NCBI GenBank assembly: GCA_037349105.1
Contig: JAYJMM010000114.1
Location: 2,542,001 to 2,606,000 of the forward strand
DNA: 64,000 bases
Direction of reading: 5' to 3'
Origin: Limnomonas spitsbergensis
Lineage: Eukaryota; Chlorophyta; Chlorophyceae; Chlamydomonadales
In this document: positions 34,201 through 46,200 of the stretch, in pieces
Layout of the letters: every line of letters starts with the position of its first letter
Position numbering within the stretch: the first letter of the stretch is position 1
Made by a program: the position numbers and the translations under genes
The notes under the pieces: generated by a model
The model's database searches: none
What the model saw: only the letters and a program-made list of their open reading frames with translations
What the model was told of the DNA's origin: nothing

Positions 34201-37200
34201 CCAGGAAGAACGTGCAGGCGTTGGTGTGCAGGGTCCGGGTGTAGGGTTTGGAAACAGGGTCCTGTGTTTAGGGAATAGGGTATAGGTTGAAGGCTAGCTG
34301 CTGGGTTTTAGTTTGCAGGGTGTTCTTTCAAAAGCTTGTGTGATTTGGGGTTGAAGGCCCCCCTGCCGCCTCCCTGATCCTGCATCTCACATCTCCTCCC
34401 CGTTCCAGTATCTCCCATCTCCTCCCCGACCCTGCATCTCACATCTCCTCCCCGACCCTGCATCTCCCATCTCCTCCCCGACCCTGCATCTCCCATCTCC
34501 TCCCCGATCCTGCATCTCCCATCTCCTCCCCGACCCTGCATCTCCCATCTCCTCCCCGATCCTGCATCTCACATCTCCTCCCCGACCCTGCATCTCACAT
34601 CTCCTCCCCGACTCTGCATCTCACATCTCCTCCCCGACCCTGCATCTCACCCCCCCCATAAATACACATCTCCTCCCCGACCCTGCATCTCCTCCTGCCC
34701 CTCCCTCCATGCTTAGGCGGACAAGTCGTACCTGGAGACTACGCTGGCCTCGAGCGACGCAGAGGTCGCGACGCTCAGGGCCTCGCTGACCAACTCCCAG
34801 TGGCTGGTTTCGGAGCTGTCGCTGGGCCTGGCTGTGGCCATGCGCAGCCTGTACACCAACCAGGCGGCGAGGAAGGTGCTGCAGCGCAAGGTGGCCGAGG
34901 AGCGGGACATGGTGGCACTCAGGGACAAGGAGATCGAGCTGTTCAAGCGGAAGATCCGCGTGGTGGAGGGGAAGGTGAGAACTCGAACATGAGCTTTTTC
35001 TCTGAGCTAATTTGAACTTGGATTTGAACCGCAAGTGGAAGATCCACGTGGTGGAGGGGAAGATGACAATTTGAATATAAGCTTTTTCTCTGAGCTAATT
35101 TGAACTTGAATATGAGTTTGAACCTAAAGCGGAAGATCCGCGTTGTGGAGGGGGAGGTTGGAAGTTGAATTGAAGTTCTATCGGGCGAGGATGGCAGGGT
35201 CGTCCTTTTACGAGGAGAGTGTGCAATGAGGGCAGAGGGTGTAGGGGCGGTGGGATGGTGCAGGTCTGTGCCTGTTTGGACCACGTCTCTTGCGCTGCTC
35301 TTCCACCCTTGTGGCCGACTGGTGCATAAGTCATGCATGTCTGCCATTCTCAAGTTTGCCGCATTACAAGTTGCTCAGGGATTTAAAACAGGGATAAGGC
35401 CTCGTACTTGACATTTCCGAATCGGTCCAGATCCCCAGGATGACGCCTCGTTGGCCACGCCTGCTCGTCTGACATCCCCTATTCTTCTTTCTAATCCAGG
35501 GGTTCCCTTGCTTAATTATTACCCAATTTTTTACCTAATCATGACCCAATTTTTACCCAATTTTTGACCTAATCATGACCTAATTATTACCCAATTATTG
35601 CCCAATATTGACCCATCTATGACCCAATGACTGGTATAGCCTAAGTATTGCAAATATATCGTTTCCTATTTATTGCCCACTGTTGTGCCTTATGCACCGG
35701 TTCTCCCTAATCGTCCCGCCCCCAACGGTTGCCCTTTCTGCTGCCCCCCACCCCCCTAGCTGCAAGACATGGAGGTCGACGCACAGCACATGGCGCGACA
35801 GATCCAGGCGCTCAGCCTCCAGGTCAGGTCCAACAACGGCGGCATGGACGAGCTGCGCGACCAGTACCAGAAGTCGAGGGACGAGGCGGCTGAGCTCAAG
35901 TCGAAGATCGAGCAGTTGATAGTGAGTCGGAGGGCGTGGCACCCATGCGTTGACCCCGTTGGTTATACCGTTGGTTTTGTTTTCCATCCTTCTGGAAAAT
36001 TTACGTTGTTTGGGGGGTCAGGCACTCATGAAAAACTACAAATCGAGAACGTACCCTAGTTATTAGTAGAAAATCGACAGTTCCGGTCGATATCCGGCTC
36101 TGAAGGCGGCTGTTACATGAATCATGAAATCATGCCCGAGGGAAGGCAACTTACAAGTATGGTAGATCAGCTCAGCATGGATCTCACACTCATGGGGGGC
36201 CTGCCTCCCCCTCAGGGATGATCAATCCTGTTGCATCCACTGACCTCATTGTGTCGCCTCTGACCTGTAACAGAGGGTTAAGGGTTCAGGCCCTTAACCC
36301 TAAACTGTAACAGAGGGAGGTGGACCCGGTCAATATGGACCTTTCGATCTCCAGGGTGGCTGCCTTCCCCGCTGGAACAATCAATCGGCTTGCGTCCACT
36401 GACATCATTGTGTTGCCTCGTTATACTTACAGAGGGAGGTGGACCAGCTCAACATGAACCTCTCGCTCTCGAGGGCCACGGCCAGCGCGGCGGAGGAGCA
36501 GCTGCACGAGGAAAAGGGCGAGGTCATGCGCTTGTATGAGAGCTTGCAAGACCAGGAGAAACAGGCGAGCTTAACCCTAAACCCTGAACCTTAAACCTTA
36601 AACCCTTACCCCTATGAGAGCTTGCAAGACCAGGAGAAACAGGCAAGAGCTTTGTCGATCCATGCTTTGATGATTCCACTTTTGATTGTTTATAGAGCTT
36701 GTGGAACCAGAAGAAGCAAATGACCATTGCCCTGATCATTCTTTATTTAAAAAAATTGGCTCCCGGGCCTGCTGCTCTGCGAACAGATGGCGCTTGGGCA
36801 GGCGGAGCGCGTCAGCATGGTCAAGCAAATTGAGAAGCTGCATGGGGAGGTCAAGCTCGCAGATGAAAGGGTGGGTCGGTCCGCATTACTTAAGGGTTTA
36901 GGGTTTAAGGTTAGGGTTTCGGCGGGCATCACGGTGGGTTATTTTTCCTGTCCAGGCGGTAGTGTGCCATAATGCTCAAGCAAAACAAGAAGGCGCATGT
37001 GGATAATCAACTGGCAGATGAGAGGCACAGATGAGAGGGTTAAATGCGGCACCTTTGGTGGATGAAAGGCTGTGTTCATTGAAGCACACGCCAGACGTCC
37101 AGGCCACCAGCGGCGAGCCGTTGCTGGGCAGCTCCCAAAGGGCCGATAGAGACGAAATTATGGCTGCGGTTTGCGGCCGGTGGCCCTCAAACTGGCACCT

Positions 37201-40200
37201 TGCAGCACCAAGCCCCCTCGGTAGCTGTATTGTAGTTGGAGCGCTTGCAAATAATGGATGGCGAAAGGGTAGAATCTGGTGTCTCTCCTGGCTTGGCAGC
37301 AGGGTGACTTGTGCCCTCTCGGTCGAGGTGTCCGACTGGACATCTGCGGGAGTGGCAGCAGGGTGCTGGGGACTGAAGTACTCAAGTACCGGCTACTTGG
37401 GCTGTTGGTCGATGTGTTCAGGTTTTGTCCCAATTGCGTCTTTGGCGGCTGCAGGGCGGCCTACTCAAGGGTGCCTGGAAGCCGAAAGAAGAAGCAATGC
37501 AAGTCCGCAGCCATGCAAATAGACAAGAACGGGATAATGCACCACTAGACATGTTTGCATGCGTCGCTTTGAGCGTGTGACCCTTCCTCGATGCAGGGCA
37601 AGCGCAAAGAGGACATGCTGCAGCTGGAGATCAACCGCGTGTTGGGTGAGATGGGATTCAGAGAGGGTGGGCACGACGCAGTGGAATGAGGATGTAACCT
37701 GTAAGCTGAGTCCCTGGATTTCCACCGTGAACCTGTACGCCTGTACCCAAAGTCAGTACCCTGTGAGAAGAGGTCGAGCTAGAGTGCATCTAGGTACCTG
37801 GACCCTTGCTCCTTCAGCGTGAAACCTTCCCCCCAAATTCTTGAACCGGAAATCCTCGCGCGCTGCAAGCAAGGTGAAGCTGGAAAGCTCCAAGCCGCCA
37901 AGTTGCCTCAAACCCCTCGCCCCTGGAACAGGGACCCTTCAACCCCAGCCCAGCCCTTGTATCGGAATCCTTGTGCCTTACAGGCGCATTGGCGTTGGAG
38001 CGCACCAAGCAACCTCAACCCTTGCCCCTAAATACTGAAACCTTGCCTCCGAACCCTTGAACCTGAATCCACGTGTGTTCCAGGCAAAGGGATGCCCGAG
38101 CGCACTAAGCCACCTCACCACGTCCACCCTCTACCCTTGAATCTGAACCTTTGTATCTCAACTCTCGTGCCTCTCAGGCGAGGTGAAGCTGGAGCGCACC
38201 AAGGTGTCGGGTCTGGAGATGCAGCTGGAGGAGCGCAGGAGGGAGGCGGAGGGCTCAGGGGAGATCCTGGAGCGGAAGCGGGCGAAGAAGAAGAAGTGGA
38301 AGATGTTCCAGAGTGGGTCGGTGGTGGTGGGGTGATAATGCTGTAGCTGGGGACAATAGAGGGCAGATGGTAGAGGGTAGAGGGAAGAGGGAAGAGGGAA
38401 GAGGGAAGAGGGAAGAGGGAAGAGGGAAGAGGGAAGAGGGAAGAGGGAAGAGGGTAGAGGGAAGAGGGTAGAGGGTAGAGGGAAGAGGGTAGAGGGAAGA
38501 GGGTAGAGGGAAGAGGGAAGAGGGAAGAGGGAAGAGGGTAGAGGGAAGAGGGTAGAGGGAAGAGGGTAGAGGGTAGAGGGAAGAGGGAAGAGGGCAGATG
38601 GAAGAGGGTAGAGGGAAGAGGGAAGAGGGTAGAGGGTAGAGGGAAGAGGGTAGAGGGAAGAGGGAAGAGGGAAGAGGGAAGAGGGAAGAGGGAAGAGGGA
38701 AGAGGGAAGAGGGTAGAGGGAAGAGGGTAGAGGGTAGAGGGAAGAGGGTAGAGGGAAGAGGCTAGAGGGTAGAGGGAAGAGGGTAGAGGGAAGAGGGAAG
38801 AGGGCAGAGGGAAAGGCGTTATTTCTTTTTATTTTCATCGTTGCACACTAAACTAACTTCAGGAGGCTGCTGGCCGGCCGCAACTGCGCCGACCGGGACC
38901 ATACTGGACCAGGCTACCAACACAAAGGCCCAGGCAACAGGAGTTGCTGCGCCATGCCCTCCCTGCATCCTGTGGCTGAATTCAGGGAATGAATGAGGGG
39001 TGGGGGGGAGTAGGCCGGCTGATGCATATCTCCTGCCGATGCAGCTCTCAGCCTCTGGTGCCCCGTTTACACCCTCAAAGATTATGGGTTGCTGCAGCCG
39101 CCACCACTGTTACCCGAGCTGCCCAAATCTCTTCCATAGTTAAAGTTGAAGGGCCGTAGACCCTGAATCCCCCAAACGTCATTCCAGCAACTGCCACCTC
39201 TACCACCCCAAGCTCTTATTTCCCTTACTGTCCACGTCGCAAAGGGGGGGAAGTTTCATTGTTGTGTCTCCCACTTATTCGGCCACTGTTTTCCCACGCC
39301 TGCCCACTTTTCATTCTCGTTGCCTGTCCCTCTCCCATTCACCCAGCTGGGAACGCGGATCAGCACGTCCACGACAAGCGTTCTGCATGTCCTTCGTCAC
39401 TTTCTTTCACTTTTATGCTACTGTTCCGTCCACTCTTCCGTCTACTTTCCACGCTTGCCTGCCCCACTGTCCCGTGTGCAGTTGAGACCGCGGCTCCAAA
39501 AGGTTTTGCATTTCCTTGGTCACTTTATTGCACTATCTTGACACTCTCCAGTCTCCTCCCTTGTCCACTCCACTCTTCACGCCTGCCTGCCCCTCTGTCA
39601 CCTGTGTAGCTGAAAGCGCGGCCCAGTGCCTCCACCTCAAGGCGCTGCTGGATGAGAAGACGGAAATGGTGGAGAAGCTGACGCTGCGGTTGGTCCACAT
39701 GGACGTGGACCTGGCGATCCTGCTGGCGGACAGGGGCAGGTGAGGGAAGGGGGTTCTATCCCTGCAGTCTTCATGTCAAGAATAGGAGCCTCCTGTCTTC
39801 CAAGGTGGGCCCCCTGGCTTAAAAAGCAGGTCTCGCCAGTCGCCTGACGATCCCTACAGGCGGACAGGGGCAGGTGAGGGAGGGGGGTTCTGTCATGGAC
39901 AGGGGAGGGAGTAGGATGCGGGGTTATCTGACATCAGAGGTAAGGGAGGGTGGTCTGTCATGGACAGGGGAGTGAGTAGGATACGGGGTTGTCTGACATA
40001 AGAGGTGAGGGAGGGAGTTCTGTCATGGACAGGTGAGTGAGTAGGATACGGGGTTATCTGGCATAAGAGGTGAAGGAGGGTGGTCTGTCATGGACAGGGG
40101 AGTGAGTAAGATACGGGGTTATCTGACATAAGAGGTGAGGGAGGGGGTTCTGTCATGGACAGGGGAGTGAGTAGGATACGGGGTTATCTGACATAAGAGG

Positions 40201-43200
40201 TGAGGGAGGGGGTTCTGTCATGGACAGGTGAGTGGGTAGGATACGGGGTTATCTGACATAAGAGGGGAGGGAGGGGGTTCTGTCATGGACAGGTGAGTGA
40301 GTAGGATACGGGGTTATCTGACATAAGAGGTAAGGGAGGGTGGTCTGTCATGGACAGGGGAGTGAGTAGGATACGGGGTTGTCTGACATAAGAGGTGAGG
40401 GAGGGAGTTCTGTCATGGACAGGTGAGTGAGTAGGATACGGGGTTATCTGGCATAAGAGGTGAAGGAGGGTGGTCTGTCATGGACAGGGGAGTGAGTAAG
40501 ATACGGGGTTATCTGACATAAGAGGTGAGGGAGGGGGTTCTGTCATGGACACGGGAGTGAGTAGGATACGGGGTTATCTGACATAAGCGGTGAGGGAGGG
40601 GGTTCTGTCATGGACAGGTGAGTGGGTAGGATACGGGGTTATCTGACATAAGAGGTGAGGGAGGGGGTTCTGTCATGGACAGGTGAGTGAGTAGGATACG
40701 GGGTTATCTGACATAAGAGGGGAGGGAGGGGGTTCTGTCATGGACAGGTGAGTGGGTAGGATACGGGGTTATCTGACATAAGAGGTGAGGGAGGGGGTTC
40801 TGTCATGGACAGGTGAGTGGGTAGGATACGGGGTTATCTGACATAAGAGGTGAGGGAGGGGGTTCTGTCATGGACAGGTGAGTGAGTAGGATACGGGGTT
40901 ATCTGACATAAGAGGGGAGGGAGGGGGTTCTGTCATGGACAGGTGAGTGGGTAGGATACGGGGTTATCTGACATAAGAGGGGAGGGAGGGTGGTCTGTCA
41001 TGGACAGGTGAGTGGGTAGGATACGGGGTTATCTGACATAAGAGGGGAGGGAGGGGGTTCTGTCATGGACAGGTGAGTGAGTAGGATACGGGGTTATCTG
41101 ACATAAGAGGGGAGGGAGGGGGTTCTGTCATGGACAGGTGAGTGAGTAGGATACGGGGTTATCTGACATAAGAGGGGAGGGAGGGGGTTCTGTCATGGAC
41201 AGGTGAGTGAGTAGGATACGGGGTTATCTGACATAAGAGGTGAGGGAGGGGTTCTGTCATGGACAGGTGAGTGAGTAGGATACGGGGTTATCTGACATAA
41301 GAGGTGAGGAAGGGTGGTCTGTCATGGACAGGTGAGTGGGTAGGATACGGGGTTATCTGACATAAGAGGGGAGGGAGGGGGTTCTGTCATGGACAGGTGA
41401 GTGAGTAGGATACGGGGTTATCTGACATAAGAGGTGAGGGAGGGGGTTCTGTCATGGACAGGGGAGTGAGTAGGATACGGGGTTATCTGACATAAGAGGT
41501 GAGGGAGGGGGTTCTGTCATGGACAGGTGAGTGAGTAGGATACGGGGTTATCTGACATAAGAGGGGAGGGAGGGGGTTCTGTCATGGACAGGTGAGTGGG
41601 TAGGATACGGGGTTATCTGACATAAGAGGTGAGGGAGGGGGTTCTGTCATGGACAGGTGAGTGGGTAGGATACGGGGTTATCTGACATAAGAGGTGAGGG
41701 AGGGGGTTCTGTCATGGACAGGTGAGTGAGTAGGATACGGGGTTATCTGACATAAGAGGTGAGGGAGGGGGTTCTGTCATGGACAGGTGAGTGAGTAGGA
41801 TACGGGGTTATCTGACATAAGAGGGGAGGGAGGGGGTTCTGTCATGGACAGGTGAGTGGGTAGGATACGGGGTTATCTGACATAAGAGGTGAGGGAGGGG
41901 GTTCTGTCATGGACAGGGGAGTGAGTAGGATACGGGGTTATCTGACATAAGAGGGGAGGGAGGGGGTTCTGTCATGGACAGGTGAGTGGGTAGGATACGG
42001 GGTTATCTGACATAAGAGGTGAGGGAGGGGGGTCTGTCATGGACAGGTGAGTGAGTAGGATACGGGGTTATCTGACATAAGAGGGGAGGGAGGGGGTTCT
42101 GTCATGGACAGGTGAGTGGGTAGGATACGGGGTTATCTGACATAAGAGGGGAGGGAGGGGGTTCTGTCATGGACAGGTGAGTGAGTAGGATACGGGGTTA
42201 TCTGACATAAGAGGGGAGGGAGGGGGTTCTGTCATGGACAGGTGAGTGAGTAGGATACGGGGTTATCTGACATAAGAGGTGAGGGAGGGGGTTCTGTCAT
42301 GGACAGGGGAGTGAGTAGGATACGGGGTTATCTGACATAAGAGGGGAGGGAGGGTGGTCTGTCATGGACAGGTGAGTGGGTAGGATACGGGGTTATCTGA
42401 CATAAGAGGGGAGGGAGGGTGGTCTGTCATGGACAGGTGAGTGGGTAGGATACGGGGTTATCTGACATAAGAGGTGAGGGAGGGGGTTCTGTCATGGACA
42501 GGTGAGTGAGTAGGATACGGGGTTATCTGACATAAGAGGTGAGGGAGGGTGGTCTGTCATGGACAGGTGAGTGGGTAGGATACGGGGTTATCTGACATAA
42601 GAGGGGAGGGAGGGGGTTCTGTCATGGACAGGTGAGTGAGTAGGATACGGGGTTATCTGACATAAGAGGTGAGGGAGGGGTTCTGTCATGGACAGGTGAG
42701 TGAGTAGGATACGGGGTTATCTGACATAAGAGGTGAGGAAGGGTGGTCTGTCATGGACAGGTGAGTGGGTAGGATACGGGGTTATCTGACATAAGAGGGG
42801 AGGGAGGGGGTTCTGTCATGGACAGGTGAGTGAGTAGGATACGGGGTTATCTGACATAAGAGGTGAGGGAGGGGGTTCTGTCATGGACAGGGGAGTGAGT
42901 AGGATACGGGGTTATCTGACATAAGAGGTGAGGGAGGGGGTTCTGTCATGGACAGGTGAGTGGGTAGGATACGGGGTTATCTGACATAAGAGGGGAGGGA
43001 GGGTGGTCTGTCATGGACAGGTGAGTGAGTAGGATACGGGGTTATCTGACATAAGAGGGGAGGGAGGGGGTTCTGTCATGGACAGGTGAGTGGGTAGGAT
43101 ACGGGGTTATCTGACATAAGAGGGGAGGGAGGGTGGTCTGTCATGGACAGGTGAGTGGGTAGGATACGGGGTTATCTGACATAAGAGGGGAGGGAGGGTG

Positions 43201-46200
43201 GTCTGTCATGGACAGGTGAGTGGGTAGGATACGGGGTTATCTGACATAAGAGGTGAGGGAGGGGGTTCTGTCATGGACAGGTGAGTGGGTAGGATACGGG
43301 GTTATCTGACATAAGAGGTGAGGGAGGGGGTTCTGTCATGGACAGGTGAGTGAGTAGGATACGGGGTTATCTGACATAAGAGGTGAGGGAGGGGGTTCTG
43401 TCATGGACAGGTGAGTGGGTAGGATACGGGGTTATCTGACATAAGAGGTGAGGGAGGGGGTTCTGTCATGGACAGGTGAGTGAGTAGGATACGGGGTTAT
43501 CTGACATAAGAGGGGAGGGAGGGGGTTCTGTCATGGACAGGTGAGTGGGTAGGATACGGGGTTATCTGACATAAGAGGGGAGGGAGGGTGGTCTGTCATG
43601 GACAGGTGAGTGGGTAGGATACGGGGTTATCTGACATAAGAGGGGAGGGAGGGGGTTCTGTCATGGACAGGTGAGTGAGTAGGATACGGGGTTATCTGAC
43701 ATAAGAGGGGAGGGAGGGGGTTCTGTCATGGACAGGTGAGTGAGTAGGATACGGGGTTATCTGACATAAGAGGGGAGGGAGGGGGTTCTGTCATGGACAG
43801 GTGAGTGAGTAGGATACGGGGTTATCTGACATAAGAGGTGAGGGAGGGGTTCTGTCATGGACAGGTGAGTGAGTAGGATACGGGGTTATCTGACATAAGA
43901 GGTGAGGAAGGGTGGTCTGTCATGGACAGGTGAGTGGGTAGGATACGGGGTTATCTGACATAAGAGGGGAGGGAGGGGGTTCTGTCATGGACAGGTGAGT
44001 GAGTAGGATACGGGGTTATCTGACATAAGAGGTGAGGGAGGGGGTTCTGTCATGGACAGGGGAGTGAGTAGGATACGGGGTTATCTGACATAAGAGGTGA
44101 GGGAGGGGGTTCTGTCATGGACAGGTGAGTGAGTAGGATACGGGGTTATCTGACATAAGAGGGGAGGGAGGGGGTTCTGTCATGGACAGGTGAGTGGGTA
44201 GGATACGGGGTTATCTGACATAAGAGGTGAGGGAGGGGGTTCTGTCATGGACAGGTGAGTGGGTAGGATACGGGGTTATCTGACATAAGAGGTGAGGGAG
44301 GGGGTTCTGTCATGGACAGGTGAGTGAGTAGGATACGGGGTTATCTGACATAAGAGGTGAGGGAGGGGGTTCTGTCATGGACAGGTGAGTGAGTAGGATA
44401 CGGGGTTATCTGACATAAGAGGGGAGGGAGGGGGTTCTGTCATGGACAGGTGAGTGGGTAGGATACGGGGTTATCTGACATAAGAGGTGAGGGAGGGGGT
44501 TCTGTCATGGACAGGGGAGTGAGTAGGATACGGGGTTATCTGACATAAGAGGGGAGGGAGGGGGTTCTGTCATGGACAGGTGAGTGGGTAGGATACGGGG
44601 TTATCTGACATAAGAGGTGAGGGAGGGGGGTCTGTCATGGACAGGTGAGTGAGTAGGATACGGGGTTATCTGACATAAGAGGGGAGGGAGGGGGTTCTGT
44701 CATGGACAGGTGAGTGGGTAGGATACGGGGTTATCTGACATAAGAGGGGAGGGAGGGGGTTCTGTCATGGACAGGTGAGTGAGTAGGATACGGGGTTATC
44801 TGACATAAGAGGGGAGGGAGGGGGTTCTGTCATGGACAGGTGAGTGAGTAGGATACGGGGTTATCTGACATAAGAGGTGAGGGAGGGGGTTCTGTCATGG
44901 ACAGGGGAGTGAGTAGGATACGGGGTTATCTGACATAAGAGGGGAGGGAGGGTGGTCTGTCATGGACAGGTGAGTGGGTAGGATACGGGGTTATCTGACA
45001 TAAGAGGGGAGGGAGGGTGGTCTGTCATGGACAGGTGAGTGGGTAGGATACGGGGTTATCTGACATAAGAGGTGAGGGAGGGGGTTCTGTCATGGACAGG
45101 TGAGTGAGTAGGATACGGGGTTATCTGACATAAGAGGGGAGGGAGGGTGGTCTGTCATGGACAGGTGAGTGGGTAGGATACGGGGTTATCTGACATAAGA
45201 GGGGAGGGAGGGGGTTCTGTCATGGACAGGTGAGTGAGTAGGATACGGGGTTATCTGACATAAGAGGTGAGGGAGGGGTTCTGTCATGGACAGGTGAGTG
45301 AGTAGGATACGGGGTTATCTGACATAAGAGGTGAGGAAGGGTGGTCTGTCATGGACAGGTGAGTGGGTAGGATACGGGGTTATCTGACATAAGAGGGGAG
45401 GGAGGGGGTTCTGTCATGGACAGGTGAGTGAGTAGGATACGGGGTTATCTGACATAAGAGGTGAGGGAGGGGGTTCTGTCATGGACAGGGGAGTGAGTAG
45501 GATACGGGGTTATCTGACATAAGAGGTGAGGGAGGGGGTTCTGTCATGGACAGGTGAGTGGGTAGGATACGGGGTTATCTGACATAAGAGGGGAGGGAGG
45601 GTGGTCTGTCATGGACAGGTGAGTGAGTAGGATACGGGGTTATCTGACATAAGAGGGGAGGGAGGGGGTTCTGTCATGGACAGGTGAGTGGGTAGGATAC
45701 GGGGTTATCTGACATAAGAGGGGAGGGAGGGTGGTCTGTCATGGACAGGTGAGTGGGTAGGATACGGGGTTATCTGACATAAGAGGGGAGGGAGGGTGGT
45801 CTGTCATGGACAGGTGAGTGGGTAGGATACGGGGTTATCTGACATAAGAGGTGAGGGAGGGGGTTCTGTCATGGACAGGTGAGTGGGTAGGATACGGGGT
45901 TATCTGACATAAGAGGTGAGGGAGGGGGTTCTGTCATGGACAGGTGAGTGGGTAGGATACGGGGTTATCTGACATAAGAGGTGAGGGAGGGGGTTCTGTC
46001 ATGGACAGGTGAGTGGGTAGGATACGGGGTTATCTGACATAAGAGGGGAGGGAGGGTGGTCTGTCATGGACAGGTGAGTGGGTAGGATACGGGGTTATCT
46101 TACATAAGAGGGGAGGGAGGGTGGTCTGTCATGGACAGGGGAGTGAGTAGGATACGGGGTTATCTGACATAAGAGGGGAGGGAGGGGGTCTGTCATGGAC

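Noticed and set aside
38158..38838. 226-residue minus-strand frame of Leu/Pro/Ser repeats
   Set aside because: It is the complement of a 7-bp purine minisatellite and overlaps a good plus-strand exon.
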